This document shows, in pieces, positions 8,494-14,959 of a stretch of DNA of 15,691 nucleotides. The stretch covers positions 1-15,691 of the forward strand of contig CAIYPH010000389.1 of NCBI GenBank assembly GCA_903928045.1. The letters run 5' to 3'. The notes beneath the pieces are model-generated. The model made no database searches, had not been told where the DNA came from, and was given only the letters and a program-made list of their open reading frames with translations. The stretch is from an uncultured Rhodospirillales bacterium (GTDB lineage Bacteria; Pseudomonadota; Alphaproteobacteria; Acetobacterales; Acetobacteraceae). The number at the start of each line of letters is the position of its first letter. Within the stretch, counting starts at the first letter, position 1. The position numbers and the translations under genes were made by a program.

Positions 8494-8639
8494 TGTTCTT
8501 TTTGTGAACAAAAAGAACCAAAAAACTTTTCGATCGCTCCGTGCCGTTGGCGTACTTCCCCTGGATGGTTGGGAACGGCACACACCCAAGGAAAAAAAGT
8601 TTTTTGCTCCTTTTTTTCAAAAAAGGAGCGCTTCCTTCC
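8494..8639 (+). repeat. Structured intergenic repeat, copy A
   Basis: One of three copies of an AT-rich, non-coding element of about 145 bp. The left hairpin (8495-8518) is GTTCTTTTTGT and ACAAAAAGAAC around a central GA. The right hairpin (8606-8629) is GCTCCTTTTTT and AAAAAAGGAGC around TC. Between them AAAAAACTTTT (8520-8530) can pair with AAAAGTTTTTT (8595-8605), enclosing a core stem GTGCCG/CGGCAC with an inner stem TTCCC/GGGAA and a nine-base one-sided bulge starting TTGGCGT. It lies between the divergent SDR-hyu and importer operons, 30 bases from the SDR start and 88 bases before the importer start. No transposase and no open frame belong to it. Whether it acts as DNA (cruciform, MITE) or RNA is unknown. 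Confidence 0.9.
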
Positions 8640-8654
8640 TTGCCCGATGACGGT

Positions 8655-8682
8655 TTGACGCGACAGGAAAGCGGCATCTAAG
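8655..8682 (+). promoter_or_regulatory. Candidate sigma-70 promoter for the ABC importer operon
   Basis: TTGACG (8655-8660) is followed after 16 bases by TCTAAG (8677-8682), which matches the -10 consensus at four of six positions. It would start transcription roughly 38-40 bases before the ATG at 8728. It lies just outside repeat A, in the only short single-copy stretch between the repeat and the gene. The call rests on motif matching only. Confidence 0.4.
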
Positions 8683-8727
8683 CTCACCTCATCCGCGCTG
8701 GCAAAGCGCGCTTCCGGGAGCCCGACC

Positions 8728-9909
8728 ATGAAAACCCTGCGTGGCGTTTCCTTCATCGCGGCCCTGGCCCTCGCGTCTGGTGCGGCCTCTGCCCAACCGG
8801 CACCGATCAAGGCCGGCCAGTTCCTCGACATCACCGGCGGCGGCGCCTCGGCGGCCGAGGCGGCCAAGCTCGGCATCGACATGGCGGTGGCCGAAATCAA
8901 CGCGGCCGGCGGTATCGCGGGCCGCAAGATCAACATGATCAGCGCCGACACCCAGACCGACCCCACGGTGGCGCTCGGCGAGGCCAAGCGGCTGGTGCAG
9001 CAGGAGAAGGTCGAGCTGATGTTCGGCCCCGTTATCAGTCAGGTGCTGATCGCCGTGCTCCCGGTGGTCAACGAGGCGAAAATTCCGCAATTCGGCGCCA
9101 CCGGCTCGGAGGCGATCACCCCGCAGGCGGCGCCCTATTATTTCTCCGTGCTGATCAACGCCGAATCCCAGGCCAAGGCGATGATCGACCAGGCCGCCAA
9201 GGTGCTCAACGCCAAGTCCGGCGCCATTATTTCGGATAGCGGCGCCCAGGCGAAATCCTTCGTCGAGGCGATGAAGCGTGAAATGGAAGCCCGCGGGATC
9301 AAGTTGACCGGCGTCCAGGAATACCAATACCGCGCCACCGACATGACGCCGCAGCTCCTCACCCTCAAGCGCGGCAACCCCGACACGCTGTTCCTCTTCG
9401 CCAGCTCCGGCGAGGACGCCGGCAACGTGCTGAAGGCGCGCGACGACCTGGGGTGGGACCCCAAGGTGACCGGCAACTACACCGTCGCCACCTTCGCCGA
9501 CGCCGTCATCCGCGTCGCCGGCAAGGAAGCGCTGCACGACACCACCGGCCTCAACTACACCGCCTTCACCTATTGCGACGCCAACCAGCTGCCCAAGCCC
9601 TTCGGCGAATTCGTCACCCGCGCCAAGGCGTTCGACGCCGGCAAGGCCGGCCGCCTGTCGCTGCCCTTCGCGGCGGCGCTCTATGATGGCGTGTTCGTCC
9701 TCAAGGAGGGCATCGAGGGCAGCGGCAAAACCGACGGCCCCTCCGTCGCCGCCTGGATCGAGGCCAATGGCGCCAGGCATACCGGTATCCTCGGCCCGCT
9801 TGGCGCGACCCCCGCGTCCCACTTCCTGGTCGGCCCGACCGCGCTCTCGGCCGTCTACCCCGACCGCATCCTGCCCGGCGGATTGCAGCAGCGCTTCGGC
9901 TGCAAATAG
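8728..9909 (+). CDS. Branched-chain amino-acid-type ABC transporter, periplasmic substrate-binding protein
   Basis: A 393-residue type I periplasmic binding protein (Peripla_BP_6, LivK/HAAT family) that captures the ligand and delivers it to LivH/LivM. The signal peptide is MKTLRGVSFIAALALASGAA followed by SAQ, with cleavage after ASA. The mature protein opens with IKAGQFLDITGGGASAAEAA, then GIDMAVAEINAAGGIAGRKI and a DTQTDPTVALGEAKRLV helix, all typical of this family. GGGAG lies about eight bases before the ATG. It leads a five-gene operon and is divergent from SDR-hyuAB, which suggests, but does not prove, that the ligand is the hyu substrate or a precursor rather than leucine. Such proteins also bind amides, aromatics and short acids, so specificity is left open. 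Confidence 0.92.
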   Translation: MKTLRGVSFIAALALASGAASAQPAPIKAGQFLDITGGGASAAEAAKLGIDMAVAEINAAGGIAGRKINMISADTQTDPTVALGEAKRLVQQEKVELMFGPVISQVLIAVLPVVNEAKIPQFGATGSEAITPQAAPYYFSVLINAESQAKAMIDQAAKVLNAKSGAIISDSGAQAKSFVEAMKREMEARGIKLTGVQEYQYRATDMTPQLLTLKRGNPDTLFLFASSGEDAGNVLKARDDLGWDPKVTGNYTVATFADAVIRVAGKEALHDTTGLNYTAFTYCDANQLPKPFGEFVTRAKAFDAGKAGRLSLPFAAALYDGVFVLKEGIEGSGKTDGPSVAAWIEANGARHTGILGPLGATPASHFLVGPTALSAVYPDRILPGGLQQRFGCK

Positions 9910-9930
9910 CCCAGCCGGACCATCCGGCCG

Positions 9931-10809
9931 ATGAACGACCTGCTGATCATCGTCGTGCACGGCATCGGCGTGGGCGCCATCTTCTCCCTCGTCGGCATGA
10001 GCTTCAACGTGGTGTTCAACGCCAGCGGCATCCTGAATTTTGCCCAGGGCAACATGCTGGTGCTCGGCGCCCTGTTCGCCTTCCTCCTGTTACCGACGCA
10101 GCCGGACCTGCTGCGCTGGTTCATCCTGCTGCCGGCGGTGGCGATCGGGCTCGCGCTGCTGTTGGCGGTGCAGGGCTACGTGACGCTCCTTCCGCTGCGC
10201 TCCTCGGTGGAGCAGCACTCCTGGCTGATCACCACACTGGCGGCCTCGGTGATCATCGGCGCGATCCTGCTGATCTACCAGGGTTCCGCCCAGCAATCCG
10301 TCCGCAGCCCCTTCACCGCCATCCGCTTCATGGGCGTGCGCATCCCCGCGACCTACGCGTTGACCACCGGCCTCGCGCTGTTCTGGTTCATCGCACTGCA
10401 TATCTTCCACACCCGCGTGCTTACCGGGCTCGCCATCAGCGCCCTGTCGCAGGATCTCGACGCCGCCCGCGCCGCGGGCCTCCGCGTTCGGCGCCTGCAG
10501 GTCACGGCCTTTGCCATCAGCGGGCTGATCGTCGGCTCGGCCGGCTTCGTCGCCGCCCCGGTGATGGCGATCGCCAATGATAGCGGGATCACCTACGTGA
10601 TGAACGGCTTCGTCGCCGCGGTGGTCGGCGGGCTCGGCGCCAATCTGGGCGCCCTGGTCGGCGGGGTGCTGGTCGGCATGTTGTCGCTTTACGCGGCCTA
10701 TGAATATGGCGGCGAGTTCCAGAACCTCGTCTCGCTCGCCCTCCTGGTGGTCGTCCTCATGGTCCGCCCCCAGGGCCTGTTCGGCCGCCAGGCGGCGCGC
10801 CGGGTGTGA
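9931..10809 (+). CDS. livH: ABC transporter permease, LivH type
   Basis: A 292-residue inner-membrane permease with about eight hydrophobic segments. The N-terminal family signature is GIGVGAIFSLVGMSFNVVFN followed by ASGILNFAQGNM. The cytoplasmic EAA-like coupling region holds ALSQDLDAARAAGLRVRRLQ, and the C-terminus has AAVVGGLGANLGALVGGVLV and MVRPQGLFG, all standard for LivH. It lies 21 bases after the binding-protein gene, and its stop overlaps the GTG start of the next gene (GTGA, 10806-10809). It forms the translocation pore with the LivM half of the neighbouring fusion protein. Confidence 0.94.
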   Translation: MNDLLIIVVHGIGVGAIFSLVGMSFNVVFNASGILNFAQGNMLVLGALFAFLLLPTQPDLLRWFILLPAVAIGLALLLAVQGYVTLLPLRSSVEQHSWLITTLAASVIIGAILLIYQGSAQQSVRSPFTAIRFMGVRIPATYALTTGLALFWFIALHIFHTRVLTGLAISALSQDLDAARAAGLRVRRLQVTAFAISGLIVGSAGFVAAPVMAIANDSGITYVMNGFVAAVVGGLGANLGALVGGVLVGMLSLYAAYEYGGEFQNLVSLALLVVVLMVRPQGLFGRQAARRV

Positions 10810-12548
10810 ACCGCGTGCGCTTCGACGCGGCGACCCGCCTGCACCTCCTGCTTGGCATCGTCGCCGTCGCCGGCAGCATCCTCCTGCCTGCCCTGCTTGG
10901 CAGCGCCTACTGGACCCACAACTTCCTCATCGTAAACCTCTTCGTTGCCGTCGCGGTGCTGCAGAACATGCTGCTGGCCGATGCCGGGCAGGTTTCCTTC
11001 GGCCAAGGCGCCGTCTTCGGCCTCTCCGCGTTCACGGTCGGTATCGTCGCCGGCCTCTGGGGCCACAGCTACGCCGCGGGCTTCCTCGCCGGCGTCGCCA
11101 TCGCGGTCGTCCTCGGCCTGCTCTTCGCCCTGCCGGCTTTGCGCGTGCAGGGCTACTACCTCGGCTTCGTCACCTTGAGCGCCGCCGTGGTGTTCCCCGA
11201 GATGCTGGTCGCCTTCAACGACCTCACCAACGGCATCAACGGCATCACCCGCGCCGTCCCCGCCTTGACCACCCCGATCGGCCTCGGCCTCACCCCGATC
11301 GCGCTTATGGTGATGGCCCTCGCCATCGCCGCCCTGCTGTTCCACGCCACGCTCCGCGCCACCCGCCTGGGCCGCCAGATCCGCGTCGCCGCCGTCAGCC
11401 CCGAGGCGGCGATGGCGCTCGGCATCAACCCCGGCGCGCTCCGCTTCATTGCCTTCACCATCGCCGCCACCGGCACCGGCCTCGCCGGCGCGCTCTACGT
11501 CCCCGTCCTCGGCTTCGTCAGCCCCTATGCCTTCCGCGTCGATCTCTCGATCTTCTTCTTCTTCTCCGTCGTCGTCGGCGGCAACGGCCAGCTCATCGGC
11601 CCGGTGATCGGCGTCTGGATCCTCTACCTCGTCCCCAACGCCCTGCTGGCGGACCTCGCGAATTACCGCCTGCTCGGCTACGGCTTCGTCGCGCTGCTCA
11701 TCATGCTGGCCTTCCCCGATGGCGTGGTCGGCACCATCGAGGCCTTGCGCCGCCGCCGCCGACTGCGCACCCAGGTCACCGGCGTCAGCGTCGATCGCGT
11801 GCTCGCCTGGCCCGGCGCCCGCCCCCGCCCGCCGACCCAAGGCGAGGCGATCTCCGTCCGTGGCGCCCGCAAGACCTTCGGCTCCCTCGCCGCCCTCGAT
11901 GGCGTCGATCTCGCGGTCATCCCCGGCAGCGTGCACGGCCTGGTCGGCCTCAACGGCTCGGGCAAAACCACGCTTCTCAACGTGATCTCCGGCTTCATCG
12001 CCCTCAACGCCGGCACCGTCGCCATCAACGGCACCGACACCTCCCGCGCCCCCGCCTACCGCGTCGCCCGCCTCGGCGTCGGCCGCACCTTCCAGACCCC
12101 CCGCGTGCTGGAGGACATGTCGATCTGGGAGAACCTCGAAATCGGCGCCGACGTGAAAGGCGACGCCACCAACTGGCTCCTCACCCTTCTCGCCCCCTTT
12201 CGCGCCGAATGGGCGGAAAACCGCCCGGAACTGTTGGCCCACGCCCAGCGTCGCGTGCTCGAAGTCCTCCGCACCGTCGCTGGTGACGCCGACATCCTCC
12301 TGCTCGACGAACCCGCCGCCGGCCTCTCCGCCGCCGAGCGGCGCGATTTCGCCCGCCTCGTCCGCTTCCTCAGCGAGCGGCTCGGCAAAACCGTCCTGCT
12401 GGTCGAGCACGATCTCGCGCTGGTCTGGAAAGTCGCCGATCGCATCACCGTGCTCGATGCCGGCCAGGTCATCGCCGAAGGCCCGCCGGACATCATCGCC
12501 GCCGATCCCCGCGTGCGACGCCTGTTCATCGGAGGCGCCGATGCTTGA
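10806..12548 (+). CDS. livM-livG: Fused LivM permease and LivG ATPase; LivG half lacks a normal ABC signature
   Basis: A 580-residue fusion. Residues 1 to about 310 are a LivM permease (LLADAGQVSFGQGAVFGLSA, GYYLGFVTLSAAVVFPEMLV, VVVGGNGQLIGPVIGVWILY). A basic linker rich in Arg and Pro leads to a LivG-type ATPase domain from about residue 349. Walker A is GLNGSGKT (381-388), Q-loop RTFQ (Q430), Walker B ILLLDEP (497-503), D-loop AAGLSAAE, H-loop His535. The canonical LSGGQ/LAYG signature block before Walker B is missing. Only LAHAQRRVLEVLR stands there, and Q-loop to Walker B is about 20 residues shorter than in E. coli LivG as I recall it. The frame is intact. The start is GTG at 10806, overlapping livH. 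LivM-LivG fusions are known in alphaproteobacteria; the missing signature is the odd part. Confidence 0.9.
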   Translation: MNRVRFDAATRLHLLLGIVAVAGSILLPALLGSAYWTHNFLIVNLFVAVAVLQNMLLADAGQVSFGQGAVFGLSAFTVGIVAGLWGHSYAAGFLAGVAIAVVLGLLFALPALRVQGYYLGFVTLSAAVVFPEMLVAFNDLTNGINGITRAVPALTTPIGLGLTPIALMVMALAIAALLFHATLRATRLGRQIRVAAVSPEAAMALGINPGALRFIAFTIAATGTGLAGALYVPVLGFVSPYAFRVDLSIFFFFSVVVGGNGQLIGPVIGVWILYLVPNALLADLANYRLLGYGFVALLIMLAFPDGVVGTIEALRRRRRLRTQVTGVSVDRVLAWPGARPRPPTQGEAISVRGARKTFGSLAALDGVDLAVIPGSVHGLVGLNGSGKTTLLNVISGFIALNAGTVAINGTDTSRAPAYRVARLGVGRTFQTPRVLEDMSIWENLEIGADVKGDATNWLLTLLAPFRAEWAENRPELLAHAQRRVLEVLRTVAGDADILLLDEPAAGLSAAERRDFARLVRFLSERLGKTVLLVEHDLALVWKVADRITVLDAGQVIAEGPPDIIAADPRVRRLFIGGADA

Positions 12549-13263
12549 GATCAGCGGCCTCCACGCCGGCTATGGCCGCGTCCCCGTCCTGCGCGGGATC
12601 GACCTCAGCGTCGCCCCCGGCGAAATCGTCCTGGTGCTCGGCCCAAACGGCGCCGGCAAATCCACCCTGCTGCGCAGCATCGGCGGCTTCATCAAACCCA
12701 CCGCCGGCACCGTCCGCCTCGACGGGCAGGACATCACCGGCCTCGCCCCGGAGGAAATCACCCGCCGCGGCCTCCGTCTGGTGCTCGATGGCCACCGCGT
12801 CTTCCCCGAACTCTCCGTGCGCGACAACATCCGCCTCGGCGCCGCCTTTCGCGGCGGCCGGCCGGATTTCGAGGCGATGGCGGGGCCGGCGCTCGAGATG
12901 TTCCCCATCCTGCGCCAAAAGCTCCTCGATCCCGCCCGCGATCTCAGCGGCGGCCAGCAGCAGATGCTCGCCCTCGCCCAGGCCTTCGTCGCCCAGCCCC
13001 GCGTCCTGCTCTGCGACGAACCCTCGCTCGGCATCGCGCAAATGCTCATCCCGCCGATCCTCGACTTCCTCAAGCGCTGGGCCGCGCTCGGCACCGCGGT
13101 CGTCATCGTCGAGCAGCAGATCGACAGCGCCCTGGCCGTCGCCGATCGCGCGGTCATCATGGAGCGCGGCGAAATCCGCCTTACCGGCACCGCCGCCGAG
13201 CTCCGCCAGGACAAGCGGGTGCAGGCCATCTATCTCGGGCTCGACGAAGAGGACACGCCATGA
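12541..13263 (+). CDS. livF: ABC transporter ATP-binding protein, LivF type
   Basis: A 240-residue cytoplasmic ATPase partner of the LivG domain. Walker A is GPNGAGKST (34-42), the signature is LSGGQQQ (135-141), Walker B is VLLCDEP (155-161). The H-loop reads VEQQ (190-193), with Gln in place of His; LivF proteins usually have VEQN there. The Q-loop region, usually VPEGRRVF in LivF, reads VLDGHRVF (81-88), an unusual change. The ATG at 12541 overlaps the end of the fusion gene by eight bases, and the stop overlaps the next gene's start (ATGA, 13260-13263). An in-frame reading from 12283 would lie inside livG and is rejected. Confidence 0.93.
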   Translation: MLEISGLHAGYGRVPVLRGIDLSVAPGEIVLVLGPNGAGKSTLLRSIGGFIKPTAGTVRLDGQDITGLAPEEITRRGLRLVLDGHRVFPELSVRDNIRLGAAFRGGRPDFEAMAGPALEMFPILRQKLLDPARDLSGGQQQMLALAQAFVAQPRVLLCDEPSLGIAQMLIPPILDFLKRWAALGTAVVIVEQQIDSALAVADRAVIMERGEIRLTGTAAELRQDKRVQAIYLGLDEEDTP

Positions 13264-13769
13264 CACTCGAAGACCGCCTGCGCGCCGTCGAAGACCGCGA
13301 AGCCATCCGCGCCCTCAAGGCTTTCTACGCCAAATGCGCCGACGACAAATACACCGACGACCACCACCGCAAGCCCCAGGCCGAGATCGACGCCATCACC
13401 CGCCGCCAGGTCGAAGCCACCTTCACCCCCGACGCGGTATGGGACGGAGGCCCCCAGTTCGGCACCCGCGAAGGCCGCGAGGCGATCTACAACCACCTCC
13501 GCGCCGGCGGCTGGAACTTCTCGCTGCACTACTTCGTCAGCCCCGTCATCACGCTCAACGGCGATACCGCCACCGGCTCCTGGATGCTGTGGCAGCCCTG
13601 CACCCTCACCAAGGACAACCGCGCCATGCTGATGTCCGCCACCACCGATGATCAATACGTCCGCACCGCCGAGGGCTGGCGGATGACCCGCATGCGCTTC
13701 ACCCTCAAATTCATCACGCCCTTCGATCGGCCATGGTCGCAGGGCCGCAACGCGACTTTTACGGGGTGA
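13260..13769 (+). CDS. SnoaL-like (NTF2-fold) domain protein
   Basis: A 169-residue single-domain protein of the SnoaL_4/NTF2-like superfamily, small alpha+beta barrels that act as dehydratases, isomerases or hydrolases, or as hydroxylase beta subunits. The N-terminal helix RLRAVEDREAIRALKAFYAK, the segment FTPDAVWDG with GTREGREAIYNHL, then FSLHYFVSPVITLNGDTATG and the final strands fit this fold. No specific catalytic residue can be assigned with confidence. The start overlaps the livF stop, so it is translationally coupled to the importer and probably acts on the imported compound. Its stop codon lies within the outer end of repeat C. Confidence 0.8.
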   Translation: MTLEDRLRAVEDREAIRALKAFYAKCADDKYTDDHHRKPQAEIDAITRRQVEATFTPDAVWDGGPQFGTREGREAIYNHLRAGGWNFSLHYFVSPVITLNGDTATGSWMLWQPCTLTKDNRAMLMSATTDDQYVRTAEGWRMTRMRFTLKFITPFDRPWSQGRNATFTG

Positions 13770-13912
13770 AGGAAGCGCTTCTTTTTTGAAAAAAGAAACA
13801 AAAAACTTCCATTCCCTTGCCGAGTACCGCTCCCACCTGTCCGCGGGGCGTACGCCAACGGCATGGATGGACCGAAAAGTTTTTTTGGTTCTTTTTGTTC
13901 ACAAAAAGAACA
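13768..13912 (-). repeat. Structured intergenic repeat, copy C (inverted relative to A and B)
   Basis: The reverse complement aligns over its whole length with copies A and B. The GTTCTTTTTGT/ACAAAAAGAAC hairpin is at 13888-13911, identical to A and B. The core motif TGCCGTTGGCGT appears as its complement at 13852-13863, and the other hairpin (13777-13799) has TTCTTTTTT/AAAAAAGAA around a G. It fills almost the whole gap between the SnoaL-like gene and the second SDR, beginning at the stop codon of the former and ending 32 bases before the preferred start of the latter. Start codons inside it (for instance at 13786) are not credible. Confidence 0.9.
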
Positions 13913-13944
13913 CCCGTCCCTTAATCCTGCCCATGGAGAAGATC

Positions 13945-14691
13945 ATGCGCCTGAAATCCCGCCGCATCCTCGTCACCGGCGCCGCCTCCGGCATCGGCCG
14001 GGCCATCGCCGCGATGTTCATCGCCGAGGGCGCGGGGGTGGCGATGCTGGATCGCGATGCCGGCCGGCTCGAGGCCGAGGCGACGAAGCTCGGCGCCCCC
14101 TCCTTCGCGTGTGACGTCTCGGACGAAGCCCAGGTCAACGCCGCCGTCGCCGCCGCGGCCAAATCCCTTGGCGGGCTCGATGGCGTGGTCAACAGCGCCG
14201 GCATCGACCTCATGCGCCCCTTCGGCGACATGTCCCTCACGGATTGGCGCCGCATCATGGCGGTCGATCTCGACGGCCCCTTCCTCGTCTGCGCCGCCGC
14301 CCTGCCCGAGCTCCGCCGCGCCGGCGCCGCCACCATCGTCAACATCGCCTCCGGCGCAGCCCTCCGCCCGCTGGAAAACCGCACCGCCTACTGCGCCGCC
14401 AAGGCGGGGCTGGTGATGTTCAGCAAGACGCTGGCCGTCGATCTCGCGCCCGACCACATCCGCGTCAACGCCATCTGCCCCGGCATCATCGATACCCCCC
14501 TCTTCCGCACCTCCTTCGAACAGGCGGAAAACCCCGAGGCGGAACTCGCCAAGATCATGGACCGCTACCTCATCAAGCGCGCCGGCCTGCCCGATGACAT
14601 CGCGTCGACCGCCCTCTTCCTCACCAGCCCCGAGTCCGCCTTCATGACGGGGTCGGCGATTGCGGTGGATGGCGGGCGGGTGTTTCATTAA
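13945..14691 (+). CDS. Short-chain dehydrogenase/reductase (second SDR)
   Basis: A 248-residue classical SDR. The cofactor motif TGAASGIG is near residue 12, an Asp ends the second strand (VAMLDRDAGRL), which suggests NAD(H), and the usual NNAG reads NSAG. The catalytic Ser is in NIASGAA, Tyr and Lys are in YCAAK, and the tail is GSAIAVDGGR. It is not a close copy of the SDR at 7706-8464. The start at 13945 is chosen because GGAG lies six bases upstream; the ATG at 13933 overlaps that site, and longer readings would translate repeat C. It is on the same strand as the importer operon but separated by the repeat, so it may have its own expression. Confidence 0.92.
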   Translation: MRLKSRRILVTGAASGIGRAIAAMFIAEGAGVAMLDRDAGRLEAEATKLGAPSFACDVSDEAQVNAAVAAAAKSLGGLDGVVNSAGIDLMRPFGDMSLTDWRRIMAVDLDGPFLVCAAALPELRRAGAATIVNIASGAALRPLENRTAYCAAKAGLVMFSKTLAVDLAPDHIRVNAICPGIIDTPLFRTSFEQAENPEAELAKIMDRYLIKRAGLPDDIASTALFLTSPESAFMTGSAIAVDGGRVFH

Positions 14692-14699
14692 AGGAACAA

Positions 14700-14728
14700 A
14701 TTCGGCTTGTGAACAAGAAGCACCAATA
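14700..14728 (+). repeat. Probable decayed fragment of the intergenic repeat (left hairpin)
   Basis: By eye, the stretch from 14701 (TTCGGCTTGTGAACAAGAAG, then CACCAA) matches the left hairpin and following bases of the repeat at about 22 of 29 positions, with an exact run TTGTGAACAA. It has the same orientation as copy B, which begins about 115 bases downstream. The core motif is not recognisable after it. Chance similarity is possible, since the match is short and imperfect. Confidence 0.35.
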
Positions 14729-14814
14729 CTCCGTTCGCATGACAATCCGAATTTTCGGGTCGCGTTGATGCCATGAAGCGTGGAATCGAAAACGGAAGTG
14801 TGCAGCAGCATGAA

Positions 14815-14959
14815 TGTTCTTTTTGTGAACAAAAAGAACCAAAAAAACTTTTCACTCCATCGTTGCCGTTGGCGTGACTCCCGGGATGGTGGGAGCGGTA
14901 CATGCCATTGGAATAAAAATTTTTTGCTTCTTTTTTTCAAAAAAGCAGCACTTGCTTCC
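14815..14959 (+). repeat. Structured intergenic repeat, copy B
   Basis: Same orientation as copy A. The left hairpin at 14816-14839 is identical to those of A and C. The core motif TGCCGTTGGCGT is at 14864-14875, followed by an inner stem CTCCC/GGGAG; copy A has TTCCC/GGGAA at that place, so one pair changed on both sides. The right hairpin at 14926-14949 is GCTTCTTTTTT and AAAAAAGCAGC, with one mismatch. It ends about 70 bases before the nitroreductase-family start. Open frames through it translate only low-complexity Lys/Phe/Asn-rich sequence. Confidence 0.9.

Noticed and set aside
8606..8629. Classical Rho-independent terminator
   Set aside because: The stem is mostly A-T with no GC-rich lower half typical of intrinsic terminators. 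T runs are present, so termination is possible but cannot be claimed from sequence alone.
8689..9960. Minus-strand open frame opposite the substrate-binding protein gene
   Set aside because: The plus strand encodes a complete binding protein with signal peptide; the antisense product is compositionally biased and unrecognisable.
10698..12410. Long minus-strand open frame (570 codons) opposite the LivM-LivG gene
   Set aside because: It lies entirely antisense to a clearly recognisable gene, its product is Ala/Gly/Asp/Glu low-complexity sequence with no family motif, and such frames are expected opposite GC-rich genes with biased third positions.
8494..14959. CRISPR array
   Set aside because: The copies are about 145 bp, kilobases apart, in both orientations, with genes between them; there are no short regular repeats with spacers and no cas genes.
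8494..14959. Full insertion sequence
   Set aside because: No transposase or transposase fragment is encoded in or near any copy; only a non-autonomous element is supportable.
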